A stretch of 64,000 nt of DNA from Glaciecola sp041380235 (GTDB lineage: Bacteria; Pseudomonadota; Gammaproteobacteria; Enterobacterales; Alteromonadaceae), in assembly GCF_041380235.1 (NCBI RefSeq), contig NZ_JBGIYY010000007.1, positions 1-64,000 of the forward strand. The letters are read 5' to 3'. Positions 52,472 to 61,747 of the stretch are shown here, piece after piece (position 1 is the first letter of the stretch; every line of letters begins with the position of its first letter). The notes under the pieces are model-generated. The model made no database searches. It saw nothing but the letters and a program-made list of their open reading frames with translations, and had not been told where the DNA came from. Position numbers and translations under genes: made by a program.

Positions 52472-52942
52472 TTATTTTGATCGTGTGCTGATCATCGGTA
52501 ACACGTGAGAGCGTTTTACTACACCATAAGCAAAGCTTGTATCGATTGATGCGATATTAGCAATCTCATGTAACTCATGGCGGACAAAGTGTTCGTAATC
52601 ATGCAGATCTTTGACGACTACTTTAAGTAAGTAGTCAGAGCGACCAGTCATGACATAGCATTCTAGAACATTGTCGACCAATTTAATGGCATTTTCAAAT
52701 TTATGCACGACTTCGGCACTGTGACGTTCAAGCTCCACACGCACGAATACAATAATTGGTAGTCCATAGGCTTCGTTGTCGACTTCAACGGTATAGCCTT
52801 TTATCATGCCGCTTGCTTCCAATTGTTTGACTCTTCGCAAGCATGGGCTGGGCGAAAGATTGACCTTTTCAGCTAACTCTTGGTTAGTTATGCGCCCATT
52901 TTGCTGTAACTCACGCAATATACTTCGATCTATTTTATCCAT
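52472..52942 (-). CDS. Lrp/AsnC family transcriptional regulator
   Basis: A 156-residue protein with an N-terminal helix-turn-helix (MDKIDRSILRELQQNGRITN, LAEKVNLSPSPCLRRVKQLE) and a C-terminal RAM ligand-binding domain (IIVFVRVELERHS, VLECYVMTGRSDYLLKVVVKD). It is divergent from methionine gamma-lyase, an arrangement known from the Pseudomonas mdeR-mdeA pair, in which the Lrp-type protein activates the lyase gene with methionine as signal. By analogy it controls the lyase gene here and probably itself through the palindrome at 52955-52973. Confidence 0.9.
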   Translation of the reverse strand: MDKIDRSILRELQQNGRITNQELAEKVNLSPSPCLRRVKQLEASGMIKGYTVEVDNEAYGLPIIVFVRVELERHSAEVVHKFENAIKLVDNVLECYVMTGRSDYLLKVVVKDLHDYEHFVRHELHEIANIASIDTSFAYGVVKRSHVLPMISTRSK

Positions 52943-52954
52943 AAGTCACAATAA

Positions 52955-52973
52955 ATTGGCATAATATGCCAAT
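52955..52973. promoter_or_regulatory. Palindromic operator between Lrp-type regulator and methionine gamma-lyase genes
   Basis: ATTGGCAT-AAT-ATGCCAAT is a perfect 8-bp inverted repeat 12 bases before the regulator gene start and 85 before the lyase gene, in the shared control region. Likely Lrp-type binding site. Confidence 0.6.
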
Positions 52974-53057
52974 AAATATAGTTATTGCGCTATATATTGC
53001 AAGTTTATTTTGCATGTTTGGTAGTAAAGTACAGGTATGCACAATGAGAGGTGATGT

Positions 53058-54269
53058 ATGTCAGCACATGATAATCAAACAGGATTTGCTACTAAAGCCA
53101 TTCATTTTGGCTATGATGCACAGCAAGAGGGCGGGGCGCTTAACCCTCCTTTGCATTTGAGTTCAACGTATACCTTCGCTAGCGCCGAAGAAGGGGGGCA
53201 GTTATTTTCAGGTGAAAAATCTGGACATTTTTATAGCCGAATTTCTAATCCTACCCTCGATATATTGGAGCAGCGAATTGCTAGCCTTGAAGGCGCTGAG
53301 GCGGGCTTAAGCGCGGCATCCGGGATGGGCGCAATTACCTCGGTGTTCTGGACATTGCTAGAGGCCGGGGACGAAGTGCTAGCTGATAAAACCCTCTACG
53401 GTTGTACTTATGCATTTTTACAACATGGTTTAAGCAAGTTTGGTATTCAGATTACTTTTGTAGATATGACCGATATTACAGCGGTAAAAGCGGCCATTAG
53501 CAAGCGAACTAAAGTCATTTATTACGAAACTCCAGCAAATCCGAATATGCGAATTATGGATATTCGTGCAATTAGTCAGTTGGCAAAATCTGCAAATATA
53601 ATTAGCATCGTAGATAATACCTACTCTACGCCGCTTATCACTCAGCCCATTGCTTTGGGTGCAGATATTGTGATTCATTCGGCTACAAAATACCTAGGTG
53701 GTCACGGAGATTTAGTCGCTGGGTTACTTGTGGGTTCTGCTGACCTGATACATCGTATTCGTATGGAAGGTCTAAAAGACATGACTGGCGCATGCATGTC
53801 GCCGTTCACGGCGATGTTAATAATGCGGGGCTTAAAAACCTTAGAGCTCAGGATGCAGCGCCACAGTGAGTCGGCGTTAACGGTATCCGAATTTCTGCTT
53901 GCTCACGACGTTGTCGAGACGGTGTATTATCCCGGTTTGGTATCGCATCCTCAACATACATTAGCAAGTAAACAGATGAGTCTATATGGCGGCATGATCG
54001 CTTTTGAACTGCACGGTGGAATAAATACCGGTAAAGCCTTTATGGATGCGCTAGGATTGATTCAGCGAGCGGTGTCCCTTGGGGATGCCGAAAGTCTCAT
54101 TCAGCATCCTGCAAGCATGACCCATTCGGCTTATACACCTGAGCAAAGACACAAGCATGGCATTAGCGATAGCTTAATACGTCTTTCGGTAGGCTTAGAA
54201 AGCGTGGAAGATATTATCAATGACTTAGCGCAAGCACTTGCACAAATAAAAAACAAACAGGTGGCCTGA
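53058..54269 (+). CDS. megL: Methionine gamma-lyase
   Basis: A 403-residue PLP enzyme of the Cys/Met metabolism family: NPPLHLSSTYTFAS, the YSRISNPTLDILEQRIASLEG segment, the PLP-Lys in HSATKYLGGHGD, and YGCTYAFLQHGLSKFGI, where the Cys of YGCT is characteristic of methionine gamma-lyases and distinguishes them from cystathionine gamma-lyases. It splits methionine into methanethiol, ammonia and 2-oxobutanoate. AGGTG precedes the ATG. A terminator overlaps the stop codon. The divergent Lrp-type regulator probably controls it. Confidence 0.9.
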   Translation: MSAHDNQTGFATKAIHFGYDAQQEGGALNPPLHLSSTYTFASAEEGGQLFSGEKSGHFYSRISNPTLDILEQRIASLEGAEAGLSAASGMGAITSVFWTLLEAGDEVLADKTLYGCTYAFLQHGLSKFGIQITFVDMTDITAVKAAISKRTKVIYYETPANPNMRIMDIRAISQLAKSANIISIVDNTYSTPLITQPIALGADIVIHSATKYLGGHGDLVAGLLVGSADLIHRIRMEGLKDMTGACMSPFTAMLIMRGLKTLELRMQRHSESALTVSEFLLAHDVVETVYYPGLVSHPQHTLASKQMSLYGGMIAFELHGGINTGKAFMDALGLIQRAVSLGDAESLIQHPASMTHSAYTPEQRHKHGISDSLIRLSVGLESVEDIINDLAQALAQIKNKQVA

Positions 54270-54279
54270 ACCACCTGTT
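54256..54279 (+). terminator. Terminator overlapping the megL stop
   Basis: AACAGGTGG cctgaa CCACCTGTT is a 9-bp perfect stem whose loop contains the TGA stop; ATTATTAT-like sequence follows. It probably ends the methionine gamma-lyase transcript. Confidence 0.75.
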
Positions 54280-54322
54280 AACTTATTATCCAGAGTTCAG
54301 GTTTATTATGCTTATGGCGTGC

Positions 54323-56083
54323 TTATATATAATCAAACTCTTGATCATTGAGCGCCATTAAATCGTCTGCACTGCTATGAATAACCAATTTATGCGCGTC
54401 TTTTCTGGGCAGTAAACGCTTCAGATAGAATGCACAGGTTTTTTGCTTACCTTGTGCAATGAGCTCGTTACTTGATTGCTTAGCTGCACTTGCCATGTCT
54501 AACCACAAAATCCCTAAAATAATATAGGCACTATAATGTAGATAGTCGGTCGCCGCGCCAGCCACATCGTTTGCTTGTGAACCAAGTAGTGCTGTAGACA
54601 CTTCATTGAACTCATTTAATAAAGCGTTTGCCTGCTGCTGCATACCTTCATCGGCCATATTGCCGATACGCGACGAAAGCATAGCAAGTGTCGAACTTAA
54701 CATTTTACCACCGTCGCGGGTGAGTTTACGGCCAATTAGATCTGCCGCTTGAATCCCGTTGGTGCCCTCATAAAGCTGCGCAATTCGAGTATCGCGCACC
54801 AGTTGCTCCATGCCCCATTCACGCACATAGCCATGTCCACCGTATACTTGAATCCCTAGATTCGTAACTTCGGTCGCAATATCGGTCATAAAGCCTTTAC
54901 AAATTGGCGTTAGAAAGGCAATAACCTGCGCCGCTTCATGCTTGCGTTCATCGCTGCAATATTTTTCAATATCCATTTGCTGTGCGTATAGCATAGAGAG
55001 CGCGCGACAACCTTCAGTAAAGGCTTTTTGTGTGAGCAACATCTTACGCACATCGGGCTGATGCATTAGTGAATCAGCTTTTGCTTCAGGTTGTTTTGCG
55101 CCAGTAGGTGAGCGCGATTGAAGGCGCTCTCTTGCATAGCTTACAGCACCTTGAAATGATGCTTCACAAGTTCCTAAGCCTTGTAAACCGACTTGGAAGC
55201 GAGCGTCGTTCATCATCGTAAACATACATGCTAGGCCTTTATTTTCTTCGCCCACTAGATAACCAATCGCACCATCATAGTTCATTACGCAGGTTGGGCT
55301 TGCTTTGATACCCATTTTCTTCTCGATGCTGCCAACGCTAAGCGCATTCGCTACTCCAGGTTCTCCCTTATCATCGACTAATAATTTGGGTACTAAGAAT
55401 AAGCTTATTCCTTTTACGCCAGCAGGTGCATTTGGTAATCTAGCTAGCACCAAATGTATGATGTTGCTGCTCCAGTCTTGATCGCCGCCGGTGATAAAAA
55501 TCTTGTTGCCGGTAATAATATAAGAACCATCATTTTGTGGAATTGCCTTGGTGTTCAACAACGCTAAGTCTGTTCCAGCATGAGGCTCAGTCAGGTTCAT
55601 GGTACCGGTCCACTCACCGCTAATCAGTTTTGCCAGATAAGTCTTTTTTAATGTATCAGTAGCATGTTTATCGATAGCAAGAACAGCACTTTCGGTCAGC
55701 ATGGTAGTTAAGCGCCAGCTTAGATTTGCCGAATTTAACATTTCATGAACGGGTATCGCCGCTGAGTAGGGCAGATCTTGACCTTCAAACTCGGGATTGC
55801 CGAGCATGGCGTTCCAGCCGTTGGCGACATATTCCTGATAAGCTGATGCAAAGCCTTCTGGTGTTGTTACTTTGCCGTCGTTGAGCTTGCAGCCTTGCTC
55901 ATCACCCTCTCTGTTCAAAGGGGCAACCACTTCTTCTGCGAATTTCGCGCCTTGACTGATGATTTCTAGCACCAGTTCGCTGTCCATTCCTTCTGCACCG
56001 ATTGAGCTATAATGTTCATCGATGTGAAGCCAATCATTTAATAAAAACTGAAAATCTGCTATTGGGGCTTTAAATTGGGGCAT
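54323..56083 (-). CDS. Acyl-CoA dehydrogenase (DmdC-like, with C-terminal extension)
   Basis: A 586-residue protein with the acyl-CoA dehydrogenase layout (N-terminal helices, flavin-binding domain with TGTMNLTEPHAGTDLALL and GSYIITGNKIFITGGD, C-terminal helices with the catalytic Glu near QLYEGTNGIQAADL) and an extra ~120-residue C-terminal domain. This longer type includes 3-methylmercaptopropionyl-CoA dehydrogenase (DmdC) of dimethylsulfoniopropionate demethylation, but most homologues act on other acyl-CoAs. The neighbouring methionine gamma-lyase, which releases methanethiol, makes sulfur-linked use attractive but unproved. Convergent with megL. Confidence 0.85.
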   Translation of the reverse strand: MPQFKAPIADFQFLLNDWLHIDEHYSSIGAEGMDSELVLEIISQGAKFAEEVVAPLNREGDEQGCKLNDGKVTTPEGFASAYQEYVANGWNAMLGNPEFEGQDLPYSAAIPVHEMLNSANLSWRLTTMLTESAVLAIDKHATDTLKKTYLAKLISGEWTGTMNLTEPHAGTDLALLNTKAIPQNDGSYIITGNKIFITGGDQDWSSNIIHLVLARLPNAPAGVKGISLFLVPKLLVDDKGEPGVANALSVGSIEKKMGIKASPTCVMNYDGAIGYLVGEENKGLACMFTMMNDARFQVGLQGLGTCEASFQGAVSYARERLQSRSPTGAKQPEAKADSLMHQPDVRKMLLTQKAFTEGCRALSMLYAQQMDIEKYCSDERKHEAAQVIAFLTPICKGFMTDIATEVTNLGIQVYGGHGYVREWGMEQLVRDTRIAQLYEGTNGIQAADLIGRKLTRDGGKMLSSTLAMLSSRIGNMADEGMQQQANALLNEFNEVSTALLGSQANDVAGAATDYLHYSAYIILGILWLDMASAAKQSSNELIAQGKQKTCAFYLKRLLPRKDAHKLVIHSSADDLMALNDQEFDYI

Positions 56084-56135
56084 AGTAACTCCTAATATCC
56101 TATAGAATTATGATACGTGAAAAGCCCAAAAACGC

Positions 56136-56714
56136 TCAATCACTTGTATTTATGAGAGGTATTTCTGAAATTTCTTCGGATAATACAAAGGCATCACGCA
56201 TTGAAGCGAAATGGTCTGGATGTTGCCATTGGTCTAACTCAATATCAAATGGATAAATAAATACTATTTTTTGGACGTTTTCGGGATGCCAGGGAGGTGC
56301 TTCTATAGCGTCTTCAGAGCCATCAAAGCCTGCTTGTAGATCGCATGCATACAATAAGCTGCCGTCAATTTGGGTTGTTAATAGTTGACCTACTTCAACA
56401 TTAAAGCCTGTTTGTTGCCACATGGCTTGATGCGCGAAACACTGCGCCGTAGTAATTTGTCCAGCATTAGAACAATTATTTTCCATGTCTGTTGAACGTT
56501 TTTGGGAGTAAGCGAGGTCGTATAAACCGGAGTCTCTTTGTATGGTAAGTAAACGTCCTTTTGCCTTAATCACGCAGGCGGCCTGAACATTTGGATCTGT
56601 GGGCTTTATATTTTGTCGCTCTGATTTAGCGACTCGGCAGCTTGGTGAGGAAAATGAAACGTCTGAGCAAGCTGTCACCAGCACTAAAATAGTGAAAATA
56701 ATAAACAGTTTCAA
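56136..56714 (-). CDS. Lipoprotein with degenerate Nudix-like domain (192 aa)
   Basis: The start TTG 56714 (AGGA eight bases before) gives a clean lipoprotein signal, MKLFIIFTILVLVTACSD; an in-frame GTG at 56813 would put an improbable N-terminus before it. The domain from ~35 to 120 looks like a Nudix fold: VQAACVIKAKGRLLTIQRDSGLYDL and then GQITTAQCFAHQAMWQQTGF where a working Nudix box would have E..RE..EE.G. The Glu and Arg residues that bind metal and phosphate are replaced (HQAMWQQTG), so it is probably inactive as a pyrophosphatase. Placement outside the cytoplasm fits with loss of that activity. Its role is unknown; it is divergent from the RND efflux operon. Confidence 0.6.
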   Translation of the reverse strand: MKLFIIFTILVLVTACSDVSFSSPSCRVAKSERQNIKPTDPNVQAACVIKAKGRLLTIQRDSGLYDLAYSQKRSTDMENNCSNAGQITTAQCFAHQAMWQQTGFNVEVGQLLTTQIDGSLLYACDLQAGFDGSEDAIEAPPWHPENVQKIVFIYPFDIELDQWQHPDHFASMRDAFVLSEEISEIPLINTSD

Positions 56715-56848
56715 TCCATATATCCTATAATACGTAAACAGCGTAAAAATTAACCTCATTAATATTGTTCTCGCGCGCCAATGTTCATAAAACGTGCCGC
56801 TAACAGTCTTCACTTAAGTTTGTTGAAAAAGCAGTTGTCAGGAGAAGT

Positions 56849-57907
56849 ATGTCAAAGTTCATCAAGATATCGCCTTTACTAGTTGGCGTTTTAGCACTCG
56901 TTGCGTTCCTAGTGTATATCAATTTACCTGAACAAGCACCGCAACAAGGTGGTCCTCGTGGCGGCGGACAGACTCCTGTGGTTGTCACTGCTGCAACTAA
57001 TCAAGCCTTTCCAGTCATTGTGGAGGCTCTAGGTACGGCTGTTGCAAATGAATCGGTCAATATTACTGCGCAACAGGCTGAAACCATAGAAAAGATAAGT
57101 TTTGAAGACGGCGATATCGTCACGGCCGGCCAAGTTTTGGTTGAACTTAACAATAGAGCAGAAGAAGCCAGGGTCAGTGAGCTTGAAATTAACGTTGCCG
57201 AAGCGAAACGGCAGCTTAATCGGATTAAAAACCTTGCCAATCAGAGCGCCGCCTCTGAGCAACTGCTCGACGAACAAGAAGCGAGAGTAAAAGCTTTAGA
57301 CGCCCAACGCGACGTTGCGCAAGCAGATCTTGAAGAACTAATAATACGTGCGCCATTCAGCGGTCGTTTAGGTACACGGATGGTAAGCATGGGCAGTTTA
57401 GTACGCCCAGGTGATTTGATCACTACGCTTGACGACCTCAGTGTAGTAAAGGTCGATTTCAGCATATCAGAATTGCATTTGGCCAGTGTAGTGAATGGTC
57501 AAACTATTTATGCCAAGTCAGTCGCGTACCCGGGTGAACAGTTTGTCGGCAAGATCACCAATATCGATTCGAGAATCGACCCAATTACACGCTCTATTCA
57601 AGTTCGCGCGCAGCTACCAAACACGGAGATGAAGATGCGCCCTGGCATGCTGTTACAAATTAACCTAGAGAAACGTGTGCTCGATGCCTTAGTGATCCCT
57701 GAGTCTGCATTAGTTCCAGAAGGTGATTCACAGTATGTGTTTGTGGTAAATGGTGAAGATAAAGCGATTAAGACTTTGGTTAAAGTAGGCGAAAGAAAAC
57801 CCGGATTAGTGCAAATATTAGAAGGCTTAGAAGAAGGCCAAAAAGTTATTAGTGAGGGAACCTTGCGGGTGCGCAACGGTTCCGATGTTCGCATTTTAGA
57901 TCTGTAG
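56849..57907 (+). CDS. RND efflux membrane fusion protein
   Basis: A 352-residue periplasmic adaptor of the HlyD/AcrA type: a membrane anchor (LLVGVLALVAFLVYINL), biotinyl-lipoyl parts (ISFEDGDIVTAGQVLVELNN and IRAPFSGRLGTRMVSMGSLVRPGD), a coiled-coil hairpin between them (~105-165) and beta-barrel/MP domains. GGAG lies before the ATG. The gene is 9 bp upstream of the RND permease gene, so they form one operon; no outer-membrane TolC gene is present. It links the pump to the outer membrane. Confidence 0.92.
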   Translation: MSKFIKISPLLVGVLALVAFLVYINLPEQAPQQGGPRGGGQTPVVVTAATNQAFPVIVEALGTAVANESVNITAQQAETIEKISFEDGDIVTAGQVLVELNNRAEEARVSELEINVAEAKRQLNRIKNLANQSAASEQLLDEQEARVKALDAQRDVAQADLEELIIRAPFSGRLGTRMVSMGSLVRPGDLITTLDDLSVVKVDFSISELHLASVVNGQTIYAKSVAYPGEQFVGKITNIDSRIDPITRSIQVRAQLPNTEMKMRPGMLLQINLEKRVLDALVIPESALVPEGDSQYVFVVNGEDKAIKTLVKVGERKPGLVQILEGLEEGQKVISEGTLRVRNGSDVRILDL

Positions 57908-57916
57908 GGGAACGAG

Positions 57917-60900
57917 ATGTTGATATCTGATTTATCTGTTAAGCGCCCCGTATTTGCAAGCGTCGTAAATTTACTTCTTTTAGTATTTGGTATTGTGGCG
58001 ATTAGCTTTTTATCGCTACGCGAATATCCAGACATCGATCCCCCCATTGTATCTGTGAATACAAGCTATCCAGGCGCTTCAGCCGAAATCGTTGAAACTC
58101 GAATTACTCAGCTAATCGAAGACAGAATAAGCGGTATCGAAGGGATCAAAAATATTTCTTCTTCAAGTCGAAATGGTCGCTCTAGCGTTACCATAGAGTT
58201 TAATTTAAGCAGAGATATTGATGCTGCCTCAAATGACGTAAGAGAGCGCGTCTCGCGCGTATTGAACGATTTACCTGATCAAGCTTTTCCTCCGGAAGTT
58301 GCTAAATCGAACTCAGATGAAGACGTCGTTGTTTGGTACAACCTGCGAAGTGACAACTTAAACGTGATGGAGCTTACCGATTATGCTGATCGTTTCGTTG
58401 TTGAGCGCTTATCAATAGCAGACGGTGTAGCACGAGTTAATATCGGGGGTGGTCGCAGTTATGCCATGAAGGTCTGGCTTGATAGAAATGCAATGGCAGC
58501 GCGTGGTATTACCGTCACCGATATTGAGCGAGTTATACGAGCCGAAAATGTAGAACTACCCGCTGGGCGAGTAGAGTCTGAAGAGCGTGATTTCGACGTA
58601 AGAGTCGCCAGAAGCTTCCTAACGCCAGATGATTTTGCGCGCCTAACGGTTGCAGCCGGTGCAGATGGATATTTGGTAAAATTGGGTGAAGTCGCTCAAG
58701 TTGAGTTAACCGCTGAAGACGATGAAACTGATTTTAGAGGGGATGGCGTTAATATGATTGGCTTAGGGATTGTTAAGCAATCTAAAGCAAACACCCTGGA
58801 AGTTGCTCGTGCTGCTCGAGAAGCCATTGAAAAAATCGAATTAACCTTGCCAGATAACATATTTATTGTGCCAAGTTACGATTCGTCAGTATTTATTGAA
58901 GAGTCCATTAGCGAAGTATATAACACCCTAGCCATTGCGATGTTAATGGTAGTAATCGTTATTTATGTGTTTTTGGGCAACATCAGGGCGACCTTAATAC
59001 CTGCTGTTACTGTTCCTGTTTCACTTGTTGCTGCATTTATGGTCATGTATGCCTTGGGCTTTTCAATCAACTTGCTGACATTATTGGCCTTGGTTTTGGC
59101 TATTGGTTTAGTAGTTGACGATGCGATCGTTGTCCTTGAAAATATTTACCGCCGCATAGAAATGGGGGAGCCGCCCTTACTTGCTTCCTATAGAGGCGCA
59201 CGTGAAGTTGGTTTTGCAGTTATTGCTACTACATTAGTGCTGATTTCAGTGTTTTTACCCCTAGTCTTTTTAGAGGGCAATATTGGACGACTGTTTACAG
59301 AATTTGCAATCGCTATTGCCGCTGCGGTTGCCTTTTCGAGCTTCACTGCTCTAACACTCTCACCGATGATGGCATCTAAGTTATTAAAGAAACGTGAGCG
59401 TAGTTCGGGTTTCGGTGTTTGGGTTGATAACAAATTTAAGGTAATTGAACAAAAATATTACAACAGTTTAGCGACCACCATGAAGCAACCGTTTTTAGTT
59501 GCGCTTACCGTATTGGTCAGCATGGGACTTATTTGGCAACTGCAGAGTAAAATACCGGAAGAATTTGTACCGCGCGAAGACAGAGGTAACTTTTTCATAT
59601 TAATGCAGGCACAAGAGGGTGCTAGCTACGAAAGCAATACAAGAAACCTTGAAAAAATAGAGCGGATATTGCTTCCTTATCGAGACTCTGGTGAAGTGGC
59701 TCGAGTCCTAGTAAGGACCCCTGGTTTTGGTGGCGGTGCTGGGATTGCGATTGTTGGCATGGCGGACTGGGAAACTAGAGAGCGCTCAAGCTTTGATTTG
59801 ATGAATGAAGTAAGCGTTAAACTTGCTGAAATCCCGGATGTGCGAGCGTTTGCTGTTATGCGCTCAAGTTTAGGTGGTGGCGGTTTAGGACGACCGGTGC
59901 AATTTGTTTTGCAAGGAAACACCTATGAAGACTTAGTGGCTTGGCGAGATATTATTTTTGAAAAGGCGCGTGAAAATCCTAATTTGGTACGTATGGACTC
60001 TGATTATAAAGAGACGTCACCACAGTTACTCATTGATATAGATAAAGACCGAGCGGCAGATTTGGGTGTGTCAATTTCTGAAATAGGACGCACGCTTGAA
60101 ACCATGCTAGGTCAGCGCAGAGTTTCAACCTTTCTAGACAGAGGGCAAGAATACGATGTCCTCATGGAAGGAAATGAAGATGATTTCCGCAGCCCAAACA
60201 GTATTGACAACATCTTTGTTCGATCAGACCGAACCGGTCAACTAATACCGATGGACAACTTGTTGAGTGTGCGTGAGCGAGCCACTTCAAATACCTTAAA
60301 TCGATATAATCGCATGCGCGCTATCACTATTAGTGCAAATTTAGCCGACGGTTATACTATTGGTGAAGCGCTGGCCTATCTGGAGAATATCGTCGCAACT
60401 GAACTGCCTGCTGAGGTTTCTATTGACTATAAGGGGGAGTCGCAGCTCTATCAAGAAGCAGGTTCGTCGTTTATATTCATTTTCTTGCTAGCACTCGCTG
60501 TAACTTATTTAGTACTAGCAGCCCAGTTTGAGAGCTGGATCCATCCTTTGGTAATTATGTTTACGGTACCACTAGCATTGGTCGGTGCTTATGTTGGTCT
60601 GTATTTAGCCGATATGTCGATTAACATTTATTCGCAGATAGGTTTAGTGATGTTGATCGGGCTTGCGGCGAAAAACGGTATTTTAATTGTCGAATTTGCA
60701 AATCAGCTGCGCGATGCAGGAATGGAGTTTGAGGAGGCAATTAGACGAGCATCTACCCAACGCTTGAGACCTATCGTGATGACTGGCTTTACAACGGTGT
60801 TTTCCGCGCTGCCCTTAGTTTTGGCCTCAGGACCTGGCTCCGAATCAAGAATGGTAATCGGTATGGTTATATTTGCCGGTGTATTGTTTTCTGCATTCAT

Positions 60901-61033
60901 GACACTGTTCATTGTACCAACTGCATATGCATATTTAGCAAGAGGTACGGGTTCACCTGAAAAACGCAGTCGTAAGTTAGAAAAGTTACAAGAAGAAGTT
61001 CCCTATGTGAAAGGGGATGGCACAGCGCAATAG
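57917..61033 (+). CDS. RND efflux pump permease (HAE1 type)
   Basis: A 1038-residue inner-membrane pump with twelve membrane helices. Near the fourth helix lies GLVVDDAIVVLENIYRR, with the Asp pair for proton relay, and the repeated second half has GLAAKNGILIVEFANQL. Starts SVKRPVFASVVNLLLLVFG, the usual HAE1 N-terminus. Such pumps expel hydrophobic drugs, dyes, bile-like compounds or heavy organic molecules; the substrate is not deducible. It follows the membrane fusion protein gene by 9 bp. The C-terminal tail after ~1000 is hydrophilic. Confidence 0.94.
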   Translation: MLISDLSVKRPVFASVVNLLLLVFGIVAISFLSLREYPDIDPPIVSVNTSYPGASAEIVETRITQLIEDRISGIEGIKNISSSSRNGRSSVTIEFNLSRDIDAASNDVRERVSRVLNDLPDQAFPPEVAKSNSDEDVVVWYNLRSDNLNVMELTDYADRFVVERLSIADGVARVNIGGGRSYAMKVWLDRNAMAARGITVTDIERVIRAENVELPAGRVESEERDFDVRVARSFLTPDDFARLTVAAGADGYLVKLGEVAQVELTAEDDETDFRGDGVNMIGLGIVKQSKANTLEVARAAREAIEKIELTLPDNIFIVPSYDSSVFIEESISEVYNTLAIAMLMVVIVIYVFLGNIRATLIPAVTVPVSLVAAFMVMYALGFSINLLTLLALVLAIGLVVDDAIVVLENIYRRIEMGEPPLLASYRGAREVGFAVIATTLVLISVFLPLVFLEGNIGRLFTEFAIAIAAAVAFSSFTALTLSPMMASKLLKKRERSSGFGVWVDNKFKVIEQKYYNSLATTMKQPFLVALTVLVSMGLIWQLQSKIPEEFVPREDRGNFFILMQAQEGASYESNTRNLEKIERILLPYRDSGEVARVLVRTPGFGGGAGIAIVGMADWETRERSSFDLMNEVSVKLAEIPDVRAFAVMRSSLGGGGLGRPVQFVLQGNTYEDLVAWRDIIFEKARENPNLVRMDSDYKETSPQLLIDIDKDRAADLGVSISEIGRTLETMLGQRRVSTFLDRGQEYDVLMEGNEDDFRSPNSIDNIFVRSDRTGQLIPMDNLLSVRERATSNTLNRYNRMRAITISANLADGYTIGEALAYLENIVATELPAEVSIDYKGESQLYQEAGSSFIFIFLLALAVTYLVLAAQFESWIHPLVIMFTVPLALVGAYVGLYLADMSINIYSQIGLVMLIGLAAKNGILIVEFANQLRDAGMEFEEAIRRASTQRLRPIVMTGFTTVFSALPLVLASGPGSESRMVIGMVIFAGVLFSAFMTLFIVPTAYAYLARGTGSPEKRSRKLEKLQEEVPYVKGDGTAQ

Positions 61034-61128
61034 TTTTCATGTTATAAATAGATTGGAATTAAACGGGAGGCGTTGTTTTTACAAAGTCTCCTTTTTTATG
61101 AGTTATCCAAAAGCTTGGTGGTGCAAAA

Positions 61129-61647
61129 ATGCAAAGCAATACTTCAATCAAAGTCTTAGATAATGCGAGTAAAGATTTAGAATTCCTAGATTTTTCAGAC
61201 GCGTTAGCGCCTCATTTTGAGCGAATTAATCGAATATGGATTGAGGATATGTTTCACCTCGAAGATATCGATAAACAGGTGCTGCGCTATCCAAGAAAAC
61301 ATATTATTGAAAAAGGCGGATATGTTTTCTTTGTCAAACATAAAACACTTGGCGTGATTGGAACCTGCGCTCTGCTAAACAGTGGAAACAGCAACTACGA
61401 ACTCACAAAAATGGGGGTACAGGCCGATTTAAGAGGCTTAAAAGTAGGCGAGAAGCTGCTGGAGTATGTGATTCAACGAGCCCTTTCAATTCCTGCGCAA
61501 ACGCTATATCTATTAACTAACAAAAAATGTGAAGCGGCGATTCATCTGTATGAGAAGTATAGTTTTGCCCATGATGACGACATTATGCAGTCTTATGGAA
61601 AAAACTACGAGCGTTGCAATGTTGCCATGCGTTACATCGCGCCTTAA
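61129..61647 (+). CDS. GNAT family N-acetyltransferase (172 aa)
   Basis: GNAT-type core: VIGTCALLNSGNSNYELTKMGVQADLRGLKVGEKLLEYVIQ with the acetyl-CoA loop RGLKVG, and a C-terminal NKKCEAAIHLYEKYSFAHDD. It has no recognisable specificity; the N-terminal segment LAPHFERINRIWIEDMFHLE resembles proteins of the YjdJ/ArsN2-like groups. Start ATG 61129 with GGTG upstream. Convergent with rpoD across a shared terminator. Confidence 0.85.
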   Translation: MQSNTSIKVLDNASKDLEFLDFSDALAPHFERINRIWIEDMFHLEDIDKQVLRYPRKHIIEKGGYVFFVKHKTLGVIGTCALLNSGNSNYELTKMGVQADLRGLKVGEKLLEYVIQRALSIPAQTLYLLTNKKCEAAIHLYEKYSFAHDDDIMQSYGKNYERCNVAMRYIAP

Positions 61648-61699
61648 TCGTATTCGTTTCTTATTGCAGCATTATAAGAACAGTAGTTTGATTAATAAA

Positions 61700-61722
61700 A
61701 ACGCCAGCATTGAGCTGGCGTT
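61700..61722. terminator. Bidirectional terminator (GNAT gene / rpoD)
   Basis: AACGCCAGC attga GCTGGCGTT, a 9-bp perfect stem with A run on the left and T run on the right, so it can end both convergent transcripts. Confidence 0.88.
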
Positions 61723-61747
61723 TTCGTCTGATAAATACCTAGTCTTA

